The notes under the pieces were generated by a model, which ran no database searches, was not told the origin of the DNA, and saw only the letters and a program-made list of their open reading frames with translations. A stretch of 33,902 nt of DNA, from contig CAKMYR010000003.1 in the NCBI GenBank assembly GCA_929200175.1, positions 1 to 33,902 on the forward strand, written 5' to 3'. Below, piece by piece: positions 1 through 9,406 of the stretch. Made by a program: the position numbers and the translations under genes. Each line of letters begins with the position of its first letter. Position 1 is the first letter of the stretch. The stretch is from an uncultured Gammaproteobacteria bacterium (GTDB lineage Bacteria; Pseudomonadota; Gammaproteobacteria; PS1; Pseudothioglobaceae).

Positions 1-1010
1 TTAAAAATAACAAACATGTTATAACTGCAAATAAATTACTAATTTCTACTTATGGTAATGAATTGTTAAATCTTGCCAAAAAACATAATGTACATTTATT
101 GTTTGAAGCTGCTGTAGCAGGTGGTATTCCTGTTTTAAAATCTTTAGAACACGGACTAAGTGCAAATAAAATTGAGTTGATAACGGGGATTATTAACGGT
201 ACTACCAATTTTATTCTAACCGAAATGTATAATAAAAATAAGTCTTTTGATGATGCATTAAAAGAAGCTAAGTCTTTAGGTTATGCCGAAGCTGATCCAA
301 CTTTTGATATTGAAGGGATTGATTCTGCCCATAAATTAACTATTTTGACAGCTATTGCTTTTGGTTGTAGGTTACAACTTAATAAAGTTTTTACTAAGGG
401 TATTGATGAGATTAAAAAAGAAGATTTAGTTTATGCCGATGAGCTTGGATATGTTATTAAGCATTTAGCTACTGCTAAAAAAATAGCAAACAAAATTCAA
501 ATGAAAGTATATCCTACTCTAGTTCCTAAAGAATCATTACTAGCTAATGTAAAAGGGGTTATGAATGCAGTTTTAATCAAAGGTAATGCAGTTGGTGATA
601 CCTTATATTATGGACCAGGAGCAGGAGATCAAGCAACAGCAAGTGCAATAATAGCTGATTTAATTGATATTAAAAAAAATATATCTAACAACGACTCATT
701 GTTAGTAAATAATTCTTTAGCAACACCTGTTAACAATGATTTTGATGAAATAAAAAGTGAATTTTATATAAAATTATTAGTATCTGATAAACCAGAGATA
801 TTAGCTAAAATAAAAAGTATTTTTACTAAAAATAGTATTAAGATAGAAAAACTTACACAAAAACCAATTAATAAAGAAAATGACTTTCATATTATCATTA
901 TTACTAATACTGTAAAAATTAAAGATATTAATAAAGTGGTTAACGAAATAAAAGATACTAACTTAATTAAATCTAACATTGACGTAATGCATGTTGAAAC
1001 ATTAAATTAA
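1..1010 (+). CDS. hom: Homoserine dehydrogenase, 5' end cut by the window
   Basis: Catalyses NAD(P)H-dependent reduction of aspartate semialdehyde to homoserine in the threonine/methionine pathway. The ORF track starts at a TTG at 63, but the frame stays open to base 3 and reads homoserine-dehydrogenase sequence there (HVITANKLLISTYGNELL), so the true start lies left of the window. About 335 residues of a usual ~430 are present; the missing part is the N-terminal nucleotide-binding half-domain. Visible family motifs are FEAAVAGGIP, GIINGTTNFIL and GYAEADPTFDIEG. The last ~85 residues (FYIKLLVSDKPEILAKI onward) look like the C-terminal ACT domain that usually mediates threonine feedback inhibition. 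thrC follows after 4 bases, so the two are probably co-transcribed. Identification is firm; only the start is unknown. Confidence 0.97.
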   Translation, partial: KNNKHVITANKLLISTYGNELLNLAKKHNVHLLFEAAVAGGIPVLKSLEHGLSANKIELITGIINGTTNFILTEMYNKNKSFDDALKEAKSLGYAEADPTFDIEGIDSAHKLTILTAIAFGCRLQLNKVFTKGIDEIKKEDLVYADELGYVIKHLATAKKIANKIQMKVYPTLVPKESLLANVKGVMNAVLIKGNAVGDTLYYGPGAGDQATASAIIADLIDIKKNISNNDSLLVNNSLATPVNNDFDEIKSEFYIKLLVSDKPEILAKIKSIFTKNSIKIEKLTQKPINKENDFHIIIITNTVKIKDINKVVNEIKDTNLIKSNIDVMHVETLN

Positions 1011-1014
1011 ATAT

Positions 1015-2079
1015 ATGATGTATACAGGGCTAATTGAAAAATATCGCAATAAATTAGGAATATCTAAAGACACTAAAATAATCAGTTTAGGAGAAGGCAA
1101 TACTCCTTTAATTAAACTTAATAATTCTATTAAAGATATAAATAAAAAAATTGATGTTTATATCAAATACGAAGGGCTAAACCCTACTGGATCATTTAAA
1201 GATCGTGGAATGACTATGGCAGTAACAAAGGCTGTAGAAACTGGATCTAAAGCTATTATTTGTGCATCTACAGGCAATACTTCTGCTTCTGCTGCTGCTT
1301 ATGCTGCTAGAGCTGGGATTAAATGTTTTGTATTAATACCAGAAGGCAAGATTACAATAGGCAAAATGTCTCAAGCAATGATTCATGGAGCAACTATTAT
1401 GCAAATTAATGGTAATTTTGATGATGGAATGAGAATGGTTAAAGAAGTTGCAGAAAAAGCAAAAGTATCAATAGTAAATTCAATTAACCCGTATAGATTA
1501 CAAGGACAAAAAACTGCCGCTTTTGAAATTATTGAAGAATTAGGATGCTCTCCTGACTACCATGCTTTGCCAGTTGGTAATGCTGGTAATATTTCAGCTT
1601 ACTGGATGGGTTATAGTGAATATTATAAAGATAATAAAACTGATAAAAAACCTAAAATGTTAGGATATCAAGCCTCTGGAAGTGCTCCTTTTGTAAGTGG
1701 CGAAATAATTAAAAACCCTGAAACCATTGCAACCGCAATTAGAATAGGCAATCCTCAAAGCTGGGATTTAGCACAAAAAACCAAAAAACAATCAAATGGA
1801 TGGTTTGATTCATTTTCTGACCAAGAAATTATAAATATCCAAAAAGTATTAGCTAAAGAAGAAGGTATTTTTTGCGAACCGTCTTCTGCAATTTCATTAG
1901 CAGGAGTAATAAAAGATATCCAAAATAATAAAATTGCCGACAATTCAAAAGTAGTATGTACCTTAACCGGTCATGGGCTAAAAGACCCCGATACTGTAAT
2001 TAAATATCATAATAAAAATATGATTAAGGTTAATCCTATCGCGCAAGAAGTAAAACAAGCAATTTTAAATAATATGTAA
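1015..2079 (+). CDS. thrC: Threonine synthase
   Basis: PLP-dependent fold-type II enzyme converting O-phosphohomoserine to threonine. The PLP lysine is K62 in PTGSFKDRGM; the STGNTSASAAAYAARAG loop and the phosphate-binding GNAGN motif follow. At 354 residues it is the short form of the enzyme, not the longer E. coli type (~430). It lies 4 bases after hom, and cysM starts 2 bases after its stop, so the three form one cytosolic amino-acid unit. The start is ATGATG; either codon could serve, and no clear Shine-Dalgarno sequence is present, suggesting coupling to hom translation. No thrB (homoserine kinase) lies beside it; it must be elsewhere or replaced. Confidence 0.97.
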   Translation: MMYTGLIEKYRNKLGISKDTKIISLGEGNTPLIKLNNSIKDINKKIDVYIKYEGLNPTGSFKDRGMTMAVTKAVETGSKAIICASTGNTSASAAAYAARAGIKCFVLIPEGKITIGKMSQAMIHGATIMQINGNFDDGMRMVKEVAEKAKVSIVNSINPYRLQGQKTAAFEIIEELGCSPDYHALPVGNAGNISAYWMGYSEYYKDNKTDKKPKMLGYQASGSAPFVSGEIIKNPETIATAIRIGNPQSWDLAQKTKKQSNGWFDSFSDQEIINIQKVLAKEEGIFCEPSSAISLAGVIKDIQNNKIADNSKVVCTLTGHGLKDPDTVIKYHNKNMIKVNPIAQEVKQAILNNM

Positions 2080-2081
2080 AA

Positions 2082-2975
2082 ATGGATTATAAAACTATTG
2101 TAGATACTATAGGCAACACACCATTAATAAAACTACAAAAACTTAATCCTAACCCCTCTAATACAATCTTATTAAAGCTAGAAAAAAATAATCCAACTGG
2201 CTCGGTTAAAGATAGAGCTGCGTTTAATATGATTGATCAAGCTGAAAAACTAGGGAAAATATCTAAAGGAGATACATTAATCGAGGCAACAAGTGGAAAT
2301 ACTGGAATTGCTCTAGCAATGATAGCAGCAATAAAAAACTACAAAATGATACTAATAATGCCAAGCGATTTATCACAAGAAAGAAGAGATGCAATGACTG
2401 CTTATGGCGCTGAATTAATATTAGTTTCAGAAAATGAAGGAATGGAAGGCGCTAGAGATTTAGCAAATAAAATGGAAAAAGAGCATAAAGGAAAACAGCT
2501 TAATCAATTTGCAAATAAATATAATCCAAAGATGCACTTTAACACAACAGCCGAAGAAATTTGGCGAGATACAAATGGAAAAATTACCCATTTTGTTTCA
2601 GCAATGGGTACAACTGGAACAATTATGGGAGTATCTACTAACCTTAAAGCAAAAAATAAAGATATTAAAATTATTGGAGTACAACCAGAAGAAAATTCTC
2701 AAATAGCTGGGATTCGTCGTTGGCCAAAACAATATTTACCAAAGATTTTTGATGCATCTAAAGTAGATTTAATAATAGATGTATCTCAATCTAATGCTGA
2801 AAAAACAACTCGTAAACTAGCAGCTAAAGAAGGTATTTTTGCTGGAGTATCAACTGGTGGTGCTGTATATACAACAATTGAATTATCTAAAAAAGTTAAC
2901 AATTCAACTATCGTTACTATAGCTTGTGATGTAGGCGATAAATACTTATCTACTGGGTTATTTAATAATACTTAA
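2082..2975 (+). CDS. cysM: Cysteine synthase B (O-acetylserine sulfhydrylase)
   Basis: PLP enzyme making cysteine from O-acetylserine and sulfide (CysM enzymes can also accept thiosulfate). K43 in PTGSVKDRAA is the expected PLP lysine, followed by EATSGNTG, and GTTGTIMG for the phosphate pocket. The GIRRWPKQYLPKIF stretch is characteristic of CysM rather than CysK, and 297 residues is typical for CysM. It lies 2 bases after thrC. The neighbour thrC is a distant fold-type II relative with similar PLP-loop motifs, but the two are clearly separate families. The gene converges on ubiA with only 33 bases between stops. Confidence 0.95.
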   Translation: MDYKTIVDTIGNTPLIKLQKLNPNPSNTILLKLEKNNPTGSVKDRAAFNMIDQAEKLGKISKGDTLIEATSGNTGIALAMIAAIKNYKMILIMPSDLSQERRDAMTAYGAELILVSENEGMEGARDLANKMEKEHKGKQLNQFANKYNPKMHFNTTAEEIWRDTNGKITHFVSAMGTTGTIMGVSTNLKAKNKDIKIIGVQPEENSQIAGIRRWPKQYLPKIFDASKVDLIIDVSQSNAEKTTRKLAAKEGIFAGVSTGGAVYTTIELSKKVNNSTIVTIACDVGDKYLSTGLFNNT

Positions 2976-3008
2976 CTAGGATGTTTTAGTTGAAGATACT
3001 AAAATTTA

Positions 3009-3848
3009 CTAACTAATTGATAATGTTATTCCAATAAAAATTAACATACCTATATAATTATTATTTAAAAAAGCCTTAAGGCATTTTTCTTTTTTTCTAT
3101 CTTTAATTAAATATTGATGATAAATCATCAAAAATCCACTTAAAATTAAAGCAATATTGTAATAAATAGTTAAGTCAAAAACTATATAGATTTTTATTAA
3201 AACCAATAAAAGCAATATTTGTAAAATTGCTATTATTAGTTTGTCAAATTTTTTAAAAAGAACTGCTGTTGATTTGATTCCAATTTGTAAATCTTCTTCT
3301 CTATCTGCTATAGCATAAATAGTATCATAGATAACTGTCCAAATAACAGCAGCTGTAAATAACCACCAAGCAGATGAAGAGATATAATTATTAGTAGCAG
3401 CAAAGGCCATTGGGACACTCATAGCGAAAGCCAAACCAAGTATAAACTGAGGAAAATGAGTATAATTTTTAGTAAAAGGATAAATTATTGCTAATAATAC
3501 CGCTAACAAAGCTATTTTAATTGTTAAAAAATTAGTCATTAAAACTAACTGAAATGCCACTAATATCAATACTAAAAATAACCATAATGCAGATTTTGCA
3601 CTTAATTCTCCAGAAGTAATTGGTCTATTTTTAGTACGCTCAACAAACTTATCAATTTTTCTATCTGCATAATCATTAATCACGCATCCAGCAGCACGCA
3701 TAACAATAACTCCTAATGTAAATATTATTAATAAATCAATTTGTGGTATTCCTTTTTCTGCTAAAAATAAAGCCCATAAAGTCGGCCATAATAATAAATA
3801 TATCCCAATAGGCTTATCAAAACGCATAAGGCGAAGATAGGCATTCAT
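3009..3848 (-). CDS. ubiA: 4-hydroxybenzoate polyprenyltransferase
   Basis: Integral-membrane prenyltransferase that attaches the polyprenyl tail to 4-hydroxybenzoate in ubiquinone synthesis. The N-terminus (MRFDKPIGIYLLLWPTLWALFLAEKGIPQ) is typical UbiA. The first Asp-rich motif is NDYADRKID at residues 58-66, followed by KNRPITSGELS; the second is in YDTIYAIADREED near residue 180. Most of the remaining sequence is hydrophobic and could form 7-9 membrane helices. Length (279) is near the family's ~290. Its start overlaps the end of rluC by 4 bases (ATGA type), so it is probably translationally coupled and last in the mnmG-ubiA run. No ubiC is adjacent. Confidence 0.96.
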   Translation of the reverse strand: MNAYLRLMRFDKPIGIYLLLWPTLWALFLAEKGIPQIDLLIIFTLGVIVMRAAGCVINDYADRKIDKFVERTKNRPITSGELSAKSALWLFLVLILVAFQLVLMTNFLTIKIALLAVLLAIIYPFTKNYTHFPQFILGLAFAMSVPMAFAATNNYISSSAWWLFTAAVIWTVIYDTIYAIADREEDLQIGIKSTAVLFKKFDKLIIAILQILLLLVLIKIYIVFDLTIYYNIALILSGFLMIYHQYLIKDRKKEKCLKAFLNNNYIGMLIFIGITLSIS

Positions 3849-4750
3849 AATTGTTTCAAGAAAAATTCTAATTCAGATGGTAGTGGTGCATTTATTTTTT
3901 GTAAATTTCCACTAGTAGGATTTATAAAAGCTAATTTATGGGCATGTAGAAATAATCTTTTAAGCCCCTTAGATTTAACTTTTTTATTAAATTCGCTATC
4001 TCCATACTTATCATCTCCTGCCAAGCAGTGCTTTACATATCTAGCATGTGCTCGTATTTGATGAGTGCGACCAGTTTCTATCAAAACTTCAACTAAAGAG
4101 GCTTCTATCTCTTTATTGAAATTTTTTAAAGGATGAAAATGACTAATTGCATTTTTACCTTGTGAACTTACTCTTGTATAGCTTAAATCTTGACAAAGCG
4201 GCACATTGACAGTATGAATCTTCTTTGCCCATACTTTATCAACAAGAGCCATATAGCTTTTTTTAATTGTGTTATTTTTAAATTGCTTATGTAAATTTTT
4301 TAAAACACTTTGTTTTTTAGCAATTAACAATACTCCAGAAGTATCTCTATCAATCCTATGGACCAGCTCTATTGATTTATAAGATTCTCTAAGTGTTTCT
4401 ATTACCCCAACTTTTATCCCGCTACCGCTATGTACAGCAATACCACTTGGTTTATTAATAATAATAATCCCATTATCTTCATACAAAATAGAATCAAATA
4501 ATATTTTTTTTAAACTTTCTGATACATATAATTGTTTTTTCTCTGAAATGATAATTGGCGGAATACGAACAGTATCATTAATTTGTAGCTTATAATTAAC
4601 TTTCTTTCGGCCTTTATTAACACGCACTTGACCTTTTCTAATAATTTTATATATATGTGATTTAGGTACGCCTTTTAAATTTTTAAATAGATAATTATCT
4701 AATCTTTGATCGTTAGCAGATTCATCAATTGAATGTATTTTTACATTCAT
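3845..4750 (-). CDS. rluC: 23S rRNA pseudouridine(955/2504/2580) synthase RluC
   Basis: Pseudouridine synthase acting on 23S rRNA. Residues ~14-70 form an S4 RNA-binding domain (RLDNYLFKNLKGVPKSHIYKIIRKGQVRVNKGRKK), whose sequence is closer to RluC than to RluD. The catalytic motif HRIDRDTSGVLLIAKK starts at residue 131, with the presumed nucleophile at D134. GRTHQIRAHARYVKHCLAGDDKYGD is the usual C-terminal motif. Length (301) is slightly below the E. coli protein. It overlaps tatD upstream and ubiA downstream by 4 bases each, a chain of coupled starts. Confidence 0.95.
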   Translation of the reverse strand: MNVKIHSIDESANDQRLDNYLFKNLKGVPKSHIYKIIRKGQVRVNKGRKKVNYKLQINDTVRIPPIIISEKKQLYVSESLKKILFDSILYEDNGIIIINKPSGIAVHSGSGIKVGVIETLRESYKSIELVHRIDRDTSGVLLIAKKQSVLKNLHKQFKNNTIKKSYMALVDKVWAKKIHTVNVPLCQDLSYTRVSSQGKNAISHFHPLKNFNKEIEASLVEVLIETGRTHQIRAHARYVKHCLAGDDKYGDSEFNKKVKSKGLKRLFLHAHKLAFINPTSGNLQKINAPLPSELEFFLKQL

Positions 4751-5517
4751 AATGAAAATAACTTTTTGAAATTATTAGTAGTTGTGTTTGCTATGCTTTG
4801 AATACTAGTTTCTCTTATTTCTGCTAATTTTTCTACAACATAATAGCTATATGCAGGAGAATTAGCTTTCCCACGATAAGGTGTTGGAGTTAAATAAGGG
4901 GCGTCGGTTTCTACTAACAATCTATCTTCTGGGATTTTTTTTGCAACTTCACGCAAGCTTTGAGCGCTTTTAAAGGTGATAACTCCAGAAAAAGAGATAT
5001 AAAACCCTAAATCAAGTGCTGCTTCTGCAGTTTCTAAGTCTTCAGAAAAGCAGTGCATAACTGCCTTTTCGGCTTTCTCATCAATAAGCATTTTTATAAC
5101 ATCTTCTTTGGCATTACGCATGTGAATAATCATAGGCTTGCCAGTATTATTAGATGCTTTAATATGTCTTACAAATCTTTCCTTTTGCCAACTTGCAGTT
5201 TTTTTATCAACATGAAAATAATCTAATCCTGTTTCTCCAATAGCTATAATTTTTTTATGATTAGCTAGTTTAATTAATTCTTCTACAGTAGGGTCTTTAC
5301 AATTTTGTTCAGTAGGATGAACTCCAACAGATGTATAAATCTGAGGATATTTATCAGCCAAACTAAGACACTTACTAAAATCTTCTAAATTAATACAAAC
5401 ACATAAAAATTCAGTAACTGATAAAGTCTTGGCGTGAGCTAACATAGTATCCACACTGCCACCAAAAGCAGATAAATCAACTTTATCAATATGGCAATGG
5501 GAGTCAATTATTTGCAT
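4747..5517 (-). CDS. tatD: TatD-family metal-dependent deoxyribonuclease
   Basis: TIM-barrel metallohydrolase of the TatD/YcfH family; characterised members are DNases. Metal ligands are visible in order: DSHCHID at the N-terminus, GETGLDYF near residue 95, IIHMRNA near 130, MHCFSE near 155 and ETDAPYLTP near 204. At 256 residues it matches the family. In many gammaproteobacteria the YcfH type sits in holB-pilZ operons; here it heads a tatD-rluC-ubiA set with 4-base overlaps. A 52-base gap separates it from the upstream AsmA-like gene. The YcfH and TatD subgroups cannot be separated by eye, so the symbol is a family name. Confidence 0.92.
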   Translation of the reverse strand: MQIIDSHCHIDKVDLSAFGGSVDTMLAHAKTLSVTEFLCVCINLEDFSKCLSLADKYPQIYTSVGVHPTEQNCKDPTVEELIKLANHKKIIAIGETGLDYFHVDKKTASWQKERFVRHIKASNNTGKPMIIHMRNAKEDVIKMLIDEKAEKAVMHCFSEDLETAEAALDLGFYISFSGVITFKSAQSLREVAKKIPEDRLLVETDAPYLTPTPYRGKANSPAYSYYVVEKLAEIRETSIQSIANTTTNNFKKLFSL

Positions 5518-5569
5518 TAAAAATTAAAATTTATCTAACAATTATTTATTAAGCATATAGATAAAACTA

Positions 5570-6322
5570 CTAAATTCCTAATTTTTCTAGTAAATTTTTG
5601 CCTTTTTCTTTTATCTTATCTACATCAATTTCTTGCTTAACTTTATCAACATCAATACTTTTTTTTATTTTATTAATAGATTCTTTGATTTTATTTTTTC
5701 CTTTTAAAGCAGTACTTTTATTTAGTGCTGTTTTTATATTACTAAATAACGTCTTAACTATTTCATAGCCAATTTCACTTGACTTAATTCCATCATCTCC
5801 ACCAAAATCAGTAAGGCTGATATCTGGCACTTTAATCGTAGTTTTTAATAATTTAGTGTCAATTTTTAACTTAATATTATTAATAACAAATTTCTTAATT
5901 TTTATATTTTTTTCTCTACTTTTAGTTTCTTCATTTGATTCTTTTTCTGTTTCTATATTATCAATCAAATTATTCAAATTAAATCCACTACTTCCTTGCT
6001 CTAAAATAAATTTAATATCTTCGAATCTAACTTCATTTATAACAATGATGTCACTTTTAATATCTCCAAGTTCTAAATAAAAATTATCTAATGTAAAGGC
6101 ATTTTCATTATTAAAATTAGGTGGATTTTTTACTGTAATAGACTTAATGCTAGCATTTTTACCTAAAAAATTAGCACTAAAGTCATCAACTGTAACTTTA
6201 GTATCTAGTAATTCAGAAGCTTGACTTTCAATATATTTTTTTGCCAATATATCAGTTGCAAAAATAATAGTTAAAAATATAGCTATTATTAACCCTAATA
6301 ATGAATAAATTATTTTTTTCAT
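5570..6322 (-). CDS. AsmA-like membrane-anchored protein, function unknown
   Basis: A 250-residue protein with one N-terminal hydrophobic segment (residues ~4-24, IIYSLLGLIIAIFLTIIFATDILA), probably an uncleaved anchor with the rest in the periplasm. Residues ~35-130 (VTVDDFSANFLGKNASIKSITVKNPPNF, then LELGDIKSDIIVINEVRFEDIKFI) resemble the repeating beta-strands of AsmA/DUF748-type proteins, which handle outer-membrane lipids or assembly. The C-terminal ~60 residues are Lys-rich and probably helical, with a small duplication, IDVDKVK then IDVDKIK. It begins 2 bases after rsmG, so it is co-transcribed with mnmG-rsmG. The AsmA relation is inferred from pattern only; no catalytic motif is seen. 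Confidence 0.75.
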   Translation of the reverse strand: MKKIIYSLLGLIIAIFLTIIFATDILAKKYIESQASELLDTKVTVDDFSANFLGKNASIKSITVKNPPNFNNENAFTLDNFYLELGDIKSDIIVINEVRFEDIKFILEQGSSGFNLNNLIDNIETEKESNEETKSREKNIKIKKFVINNIKLKIDTKLLKTTIKVPDISLTDFGGDDGIKSSEIGYEIVKTLFSNIKTALNKSTALKGKNKIKESINKIKKSIDVDKVKQEIDVDKIKEKGKNLLEKLGI

Positions 6323-6324
6323 AG

Positions 6325-6933
6325 TTATTTGTTTATTTCTAACAAGAATCTACTGTATAAATTATCAAATGTAAAAAGTTTATGTATTTTTGTTTGATCG
6401 GGCATTGATTCTTTTTTAAAATTATCTCCTTTCATTAATAAGTATTTACCATTATCACATAATAAATGATTGGTAAGTTTTAATGTATCTTCAACAGAAG
6501 CAAAAGCTCTTGACAAAACTTGCCCAAAACAAAAGTCTGGGTAATAATTTTCTACTCTATTATTGACAATATTGACATTATACAAGTTTAAATGCGCTTT
6601 GACAAAAATCATAAAATTACACTTCTTAGCAGAACTATCAATTGCAGTAATAGCTAAATCTGGTTTAATAATAGCAATAATAAAACTTGGCAATCCTGCT
6701 CCACTACCAACATCTATAAGTTTTTTATCATTAATATAATTGATAATTGATATACTGTCTAGTAAATGTTTTTTTGCAATTAAATCAGGCTCTGTAATAG
6801 CCGTTAAATTATATGTATTATTCCATTTAATTAATAGTTGCAAATAATTTAATAATTTTTTTATTTGTTCTGAATTTAATTCAATATTAATTTGTTTTGA
6901 ACCAGACCATAATATTTGCTCAACACTATCCAT
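6325..6933 (-). CDS. rsmG: 16S rRNA (guanine527-N7)-methyltransferase RsmG
   Basis: S-adenosylmethionine-dependent methyltransferase modifying G527 of 16S rRNA. The SAM site is LIDVGSGAGLPSFIIAI, followed by the acidic strand end AITAIDSSAKK. The motif KWNNTYNLTAITEPDLIAKKHLLDS is characteristic of RsmG/GidB. Length (202) is typical. It follows mnmG by 15 bases, the widespread gidA-gidB pairing. The usual parA-parB/atp genes do not follow; instead an AsmA-like gene starts 2 bases later. One deviation is S in GLPSF where most relatives have Gly. Confidence 0.96.
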   Translation of the reverse strand: MDSVEQILWSGSKQINIELNSEQIKKLLNYLQLLIKWNNTYNLTAITEPDLIAKKHLLDSISIINYINDKKLIDVGSGAGLPSFIIAIIKPDLAITAIDSSAKKCNFMIFVKAHLNLYNVNIVNNRVENYYPDFCFGQVLSRAFASVEDTLKLTNHLLCDNGKYLLMKGDNFKKESMPDQTKIHKLFTFDNLYSRFLLEINK

Positions 6934-6948
6934 TATATGGCTCTAAAA

Positions 6949-8796
6949 CTATTTGATGTATATTAACAAAATTGAAATTGCAGCAGGAGTTATACCTTCA
7001 ATTCTACTGGCTTGACCTATAGTTGTTGGCTTGTACTTTTTAAGTTTTTGTTTAGCTTCATTAGATAATGATTTAATCAAATCATAATTTATATTTTTCG
7101 GCAATAATGTTTGTTCATTTTTACGATATTTTTTAATTTCATCTAATTGACGCTTAATATAACCTTCGTACTTAATTTGAGTCTCTACAGAATCAATAAT
7201 AGTTTTATTATTCAAAAAAGGCTTAGCAGATTCTATCTTACTTAAAATCTGATAATTAATTTCTGGTCTTTTTAAAAGCTCAAACAAGCAATATTCATGT
7301 TCTAATTTTTGCCCTAATACCTCCATAGCTTGATTGTCATAAGGTTGTATCCATACATTTTTCAATCTTTTTTTCTCATTTTCAATCTTAATATATTTAT
7401 CTTTAAATGTACGCCAGCGTAAATCATCAATTAAGCCTAATTCTTTAGCTTTTGGAGTTAGTCTTTCATCTGCATTATCTTCTCTTAATAATAAACGATA
7501 TTCTGCTCTGGAAGTAAACATACGATAAGGCTCATTTACTCCTTTAGTGATTAAATCATCAATCATAACTCCTATGTATGATTCATCTCTTTTTAGTAGT
7601 AAAGATTCTTTATCTTGAATACTACAAGCAGCATTAATGCCAGCCACTAATCCTTGTGCTCCTGCTTCTTCATATCCAGTAGTGCCATTAATTTGCCCAG
7701 CAAAATATAAATTAGCTATTTTTTTAACTTCTAATGTTTGCTTTAATTCTCTAGGATCAAAAAAATCATATTCGATAACATATCCAGGCCGCATTATTTT
7801 CGCTTTTTCAAAACCTTTAATTGAACGAATAAGCTCAACTTGTAAGTCATAAGGTAATGAAGTAGATAGACCATTTGGATAAACTTCATTAGTATTTAAT
7901 CCTTCTGGCTCAACAAAAATTTGATGTGAATCACGATGAGAAAACTTCATTACTTTATCTTCAATTGAGGGACAATATCTTGGTCCAATACTTTTAACAT
8001 CACCTCTATATAAAGGAGAATGCTCTAAATTAGATAATATTAAATCATGGGTTTTTTGATTAGTATGGGTAATATGACAATTAACTTGTTGAGGATGTTG
8101 ATTTGCATTACCTATAAATGAAAAGGCAGGAAATACAGTATCGCCTGGTTGTTTTTGCAAACTAGAATAATCTATGGTTTTGCCATCAAGTCTGGGAGGA
8201 GTGCCAGTTTTTAATCTTCCAACATTTAAATCATATTCGCGTAATTTTTTACTCAAAGTATTTGCGGCAATATCTCCTGCTCTTCCTCCTTGATGTTTTA
8301 AGCTACCAATATGAATAATTCCACCTAAAAATGTTCCAGATGTCAGAATAACTTTATCAGCATTAAATTTAATCCCAATATTAGTAATAACTCCTTTTAC
8401 TTGATTATTTTTAATAATTAAATCATCAACTGATTGCTGAAATATTGATAGATTTTCTTGGCTTTCAAGAACATAACGAATATTAATCTTATATAACATT
8501 CTATCAATTTGAGCTCTTGTTGCTTGTACTGCAGAGCCTTTCGATGCATTAAGTATACGAAATTGAATACCTGCTTTATCAGCACCGTAAGCCATTATCC
8601 CGCCCATTGCGTCAATCTCTTTTACTAAATGCCCCTTGCCAATTCCTCCTATTGCTGGATTACAGCTCATTTGTCCTAAAGTTTCAATATTATGGGTAAT
8701 CAATAAAGTATCAACCCCCATCCTAGCAGATGCTAATGCCGCTTCAGTTCCTGCATGTCCACCACCTATTACGATTATCGGATAATAATTATTCAT
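6949..8796 (-). CDS. mnmG: tRNA uridine-5-carboxymethylaminomethyl modification enzyme MnmG
   Basis: FAD-dependent subunit of the MnmE-MnmG complex that installs (carboxymethyl)aminomethyl groups on wobble U34 of tRNAs. The FAD dinucleotide-binding motif [19 protein letters not shown] is at residues ~9-27, followed by [23 protein letters not shown]. The cysteine motif [11 protein letters not shown] and the C-terminal tRNA-binding region ([19 protein letters not shown]) are intact. Length is 615, against 629 in E. coli. Translation starts at ATG with no obvious strong ribosome site. An unrecognised small-ORF unit lies upstream on the same strand, 31 bases away, and may share its transcript. 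Confidence 0.98.
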   Translation of the reverse strand: MNNYYPIIVIGGGHAGTEAALASARMGVDTLLITHNIETLGQMSCNPAIGGIGKGHLVKEIDAMGGIMAYGADKAGIQFRILNASKGSAVQATRAQIDRMLYKINIRYVLESQENLSIFQQSVDDLIIKNNQVKGVITNIGIKFNADKVILTSGTFLGGIIHIGSLKHQGGRAGDIAANTLSKKLREYDLNVGRLKTGTPPRLDGKTIDYSSLQKQPGDTVFPAFSFIGNANQHPQQVNCHITHTNQKTHDLILSNLEHSPLYRGDVKSIGPRYCPSIEDKVMKFSHRDSHQIFVEPEGLNTNEVYPNGLSTSLPYDLQVELIRSIKGFEKAKIMRPGYVIEYDFFDPRELKQTLEVKKIANLYFAGQINGTTGYEEAGAQGLVAGINAACSIQDKESLLLKRDESYIGVMIDDLITKGVNEPYRMFTSRAEYRLLLREDNADERLTPKAKELGLIDDLRWRTFKDKYIKIENEKKRLKNVWIQPYDNQAMEVLGQKLEHEYCLFELLKRPEINYQILSKIESAKPFLNNKTIIDSVETQIKYEGYIKRQLDEIKKYRKNEQTLLPKNINYDLIKSLSNEAKQKLKKYKPTTIGQASRIEGITPAAISILLIYIK

Positions 8797-8827
8797 TTGT
8801 TTTTTGCACTATTACTATAGTTTGGTA

Positions 8828-8926
8828 TTACAAAACTTGCGATAATAACCTATAAGCTGCTAACGTAGGTCTTTCATTAAATGAATAATTATTATTAACT
8901 CTTAATATTAATTTTTTATTATTCAT
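8828..8926 (-). CDS. Possible 32-residue small protein, unrecognised
   Basis: A short ATG ORF missing from the track. It begins 3 bases after the stop of the membrane ORF (8930-9406) and is preceded by a good Shine-Dalgarno sequence (AAGGA, 7 bases from the ATG) lying inside the last codons of that ORF. The product starts MNNKKLILRVNNNYSF and ends RPTLAAYRLLSQVL. It has no cleavable signal, metal motif or membrane segment; the C-terminal half could form an amphipathic helix. It could be a real microprotein coupled to its neighbour, a leader peptide for mnmG, or the stub of a decayed gene. The ribosome site and spacing favour translation, but 32 codons can occur by chance. Confidence 0.4.
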   Translation of the reverse strand: MNNKKLILRVNNNYSFNERPTLAAYRLLSQVL

Positions 8927-8929
8927 AAT

Positions 8930-9406
8930 TTATTCCTTGTATTGTTTTAATATATTATGCTGTTTAGTTATTTCTTTAAACTCTATTTTAATGGATTTTA
9001 TATTCATATAGGCTTTTGATACTACTATAAATGATATTATCAGCCAAATAAAAAGAACTATTGCAACAATATAAATTATAACCCCAATATTAAAATTAGA
9101 CGGGCCATAAAAGGGCATAAGTAAATGAATAAAAACTAATACTATAACTATTAAAAACCCTGTTACAGTTAAAGAATCTAAACTAACTATATAATTTTTT
9201 TGATTTTTATGCTTATTAAGAGCTAAATCCCAACGTTCTGCTAGCTTTGATTCATTATCATTAGTCTTATCAAACTCTATTTTTTGTAAAGAGTTTATAA
9301 AATATCTAGTGCTATCTAGATGGCTATTAAAAACATATTGTACAGCTATCATAGAAACACTGGTCAATATTATTAACTGTGTTAAAGCTGCTGTATTATT
9401 GAACAA
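8930..9406 (-). CDS. Small membrane protein with about three transmembrane segments, unknown function
   Basis: A 158-residue ORF with hydrophobic stretches at about residues 7-26 (ALTQLIILTSVSMIAVQYVF), 78-98 (TVTGFLIVIVLVFIHLLMPFY) and 106-130 (IGVIIYIVAIVLFIWLIISFIVV). A charged, mostly helical loop separates the first two, and a Lys-rich cytoplasmic tail ends it. The start is a TTG overlapping the preceding ORF by 11 bases; an in-frame TAG three codons upstream leaves only this TTG, a second TTG at residue 14 or an ATG at residue 19, which would remove most of helix 1. There is no clear Shine-Dalgarno sequence, so coupling to the upstream ORF is likely. No family was recognised. Confidence 0.7.
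   Translation of the reverse strand: MFNNTAALTQLIILTSVSMIAVQYVFNSHLDSTRYFINSLQKIEFDKTNDNESKLAERWDLALNKHKNQKNYIVSLDSLTVTGFLIVIVLVFIHLLMPFYGPSNFNIGVIIYIVAIVLFIWLIISFIVVSKAYMNIKSIKIEFKEITKQHNILKQYKE

Noticed and set aside
2509-2706. Plus-strand 65-residue ORF inside cysM
   Set aside because: Out-of-frame shadow entirely within a clearly intact CysM coding sequence.
2976-3008. Bidirectional terminator between cysM and ubiA
   Set aside because: Only 5-base A+T-rich inverted repeats (AACTA/TAGTT, TTAGT/ACTAA) without a clear T-tract were found; too weak to annotate.
8797-8929. Replication origin beside mnmG (gidA)
   Set aside because: mnmG often lies near oriC, but no DnaA-box-like TTATCCACA cluster is visible here.
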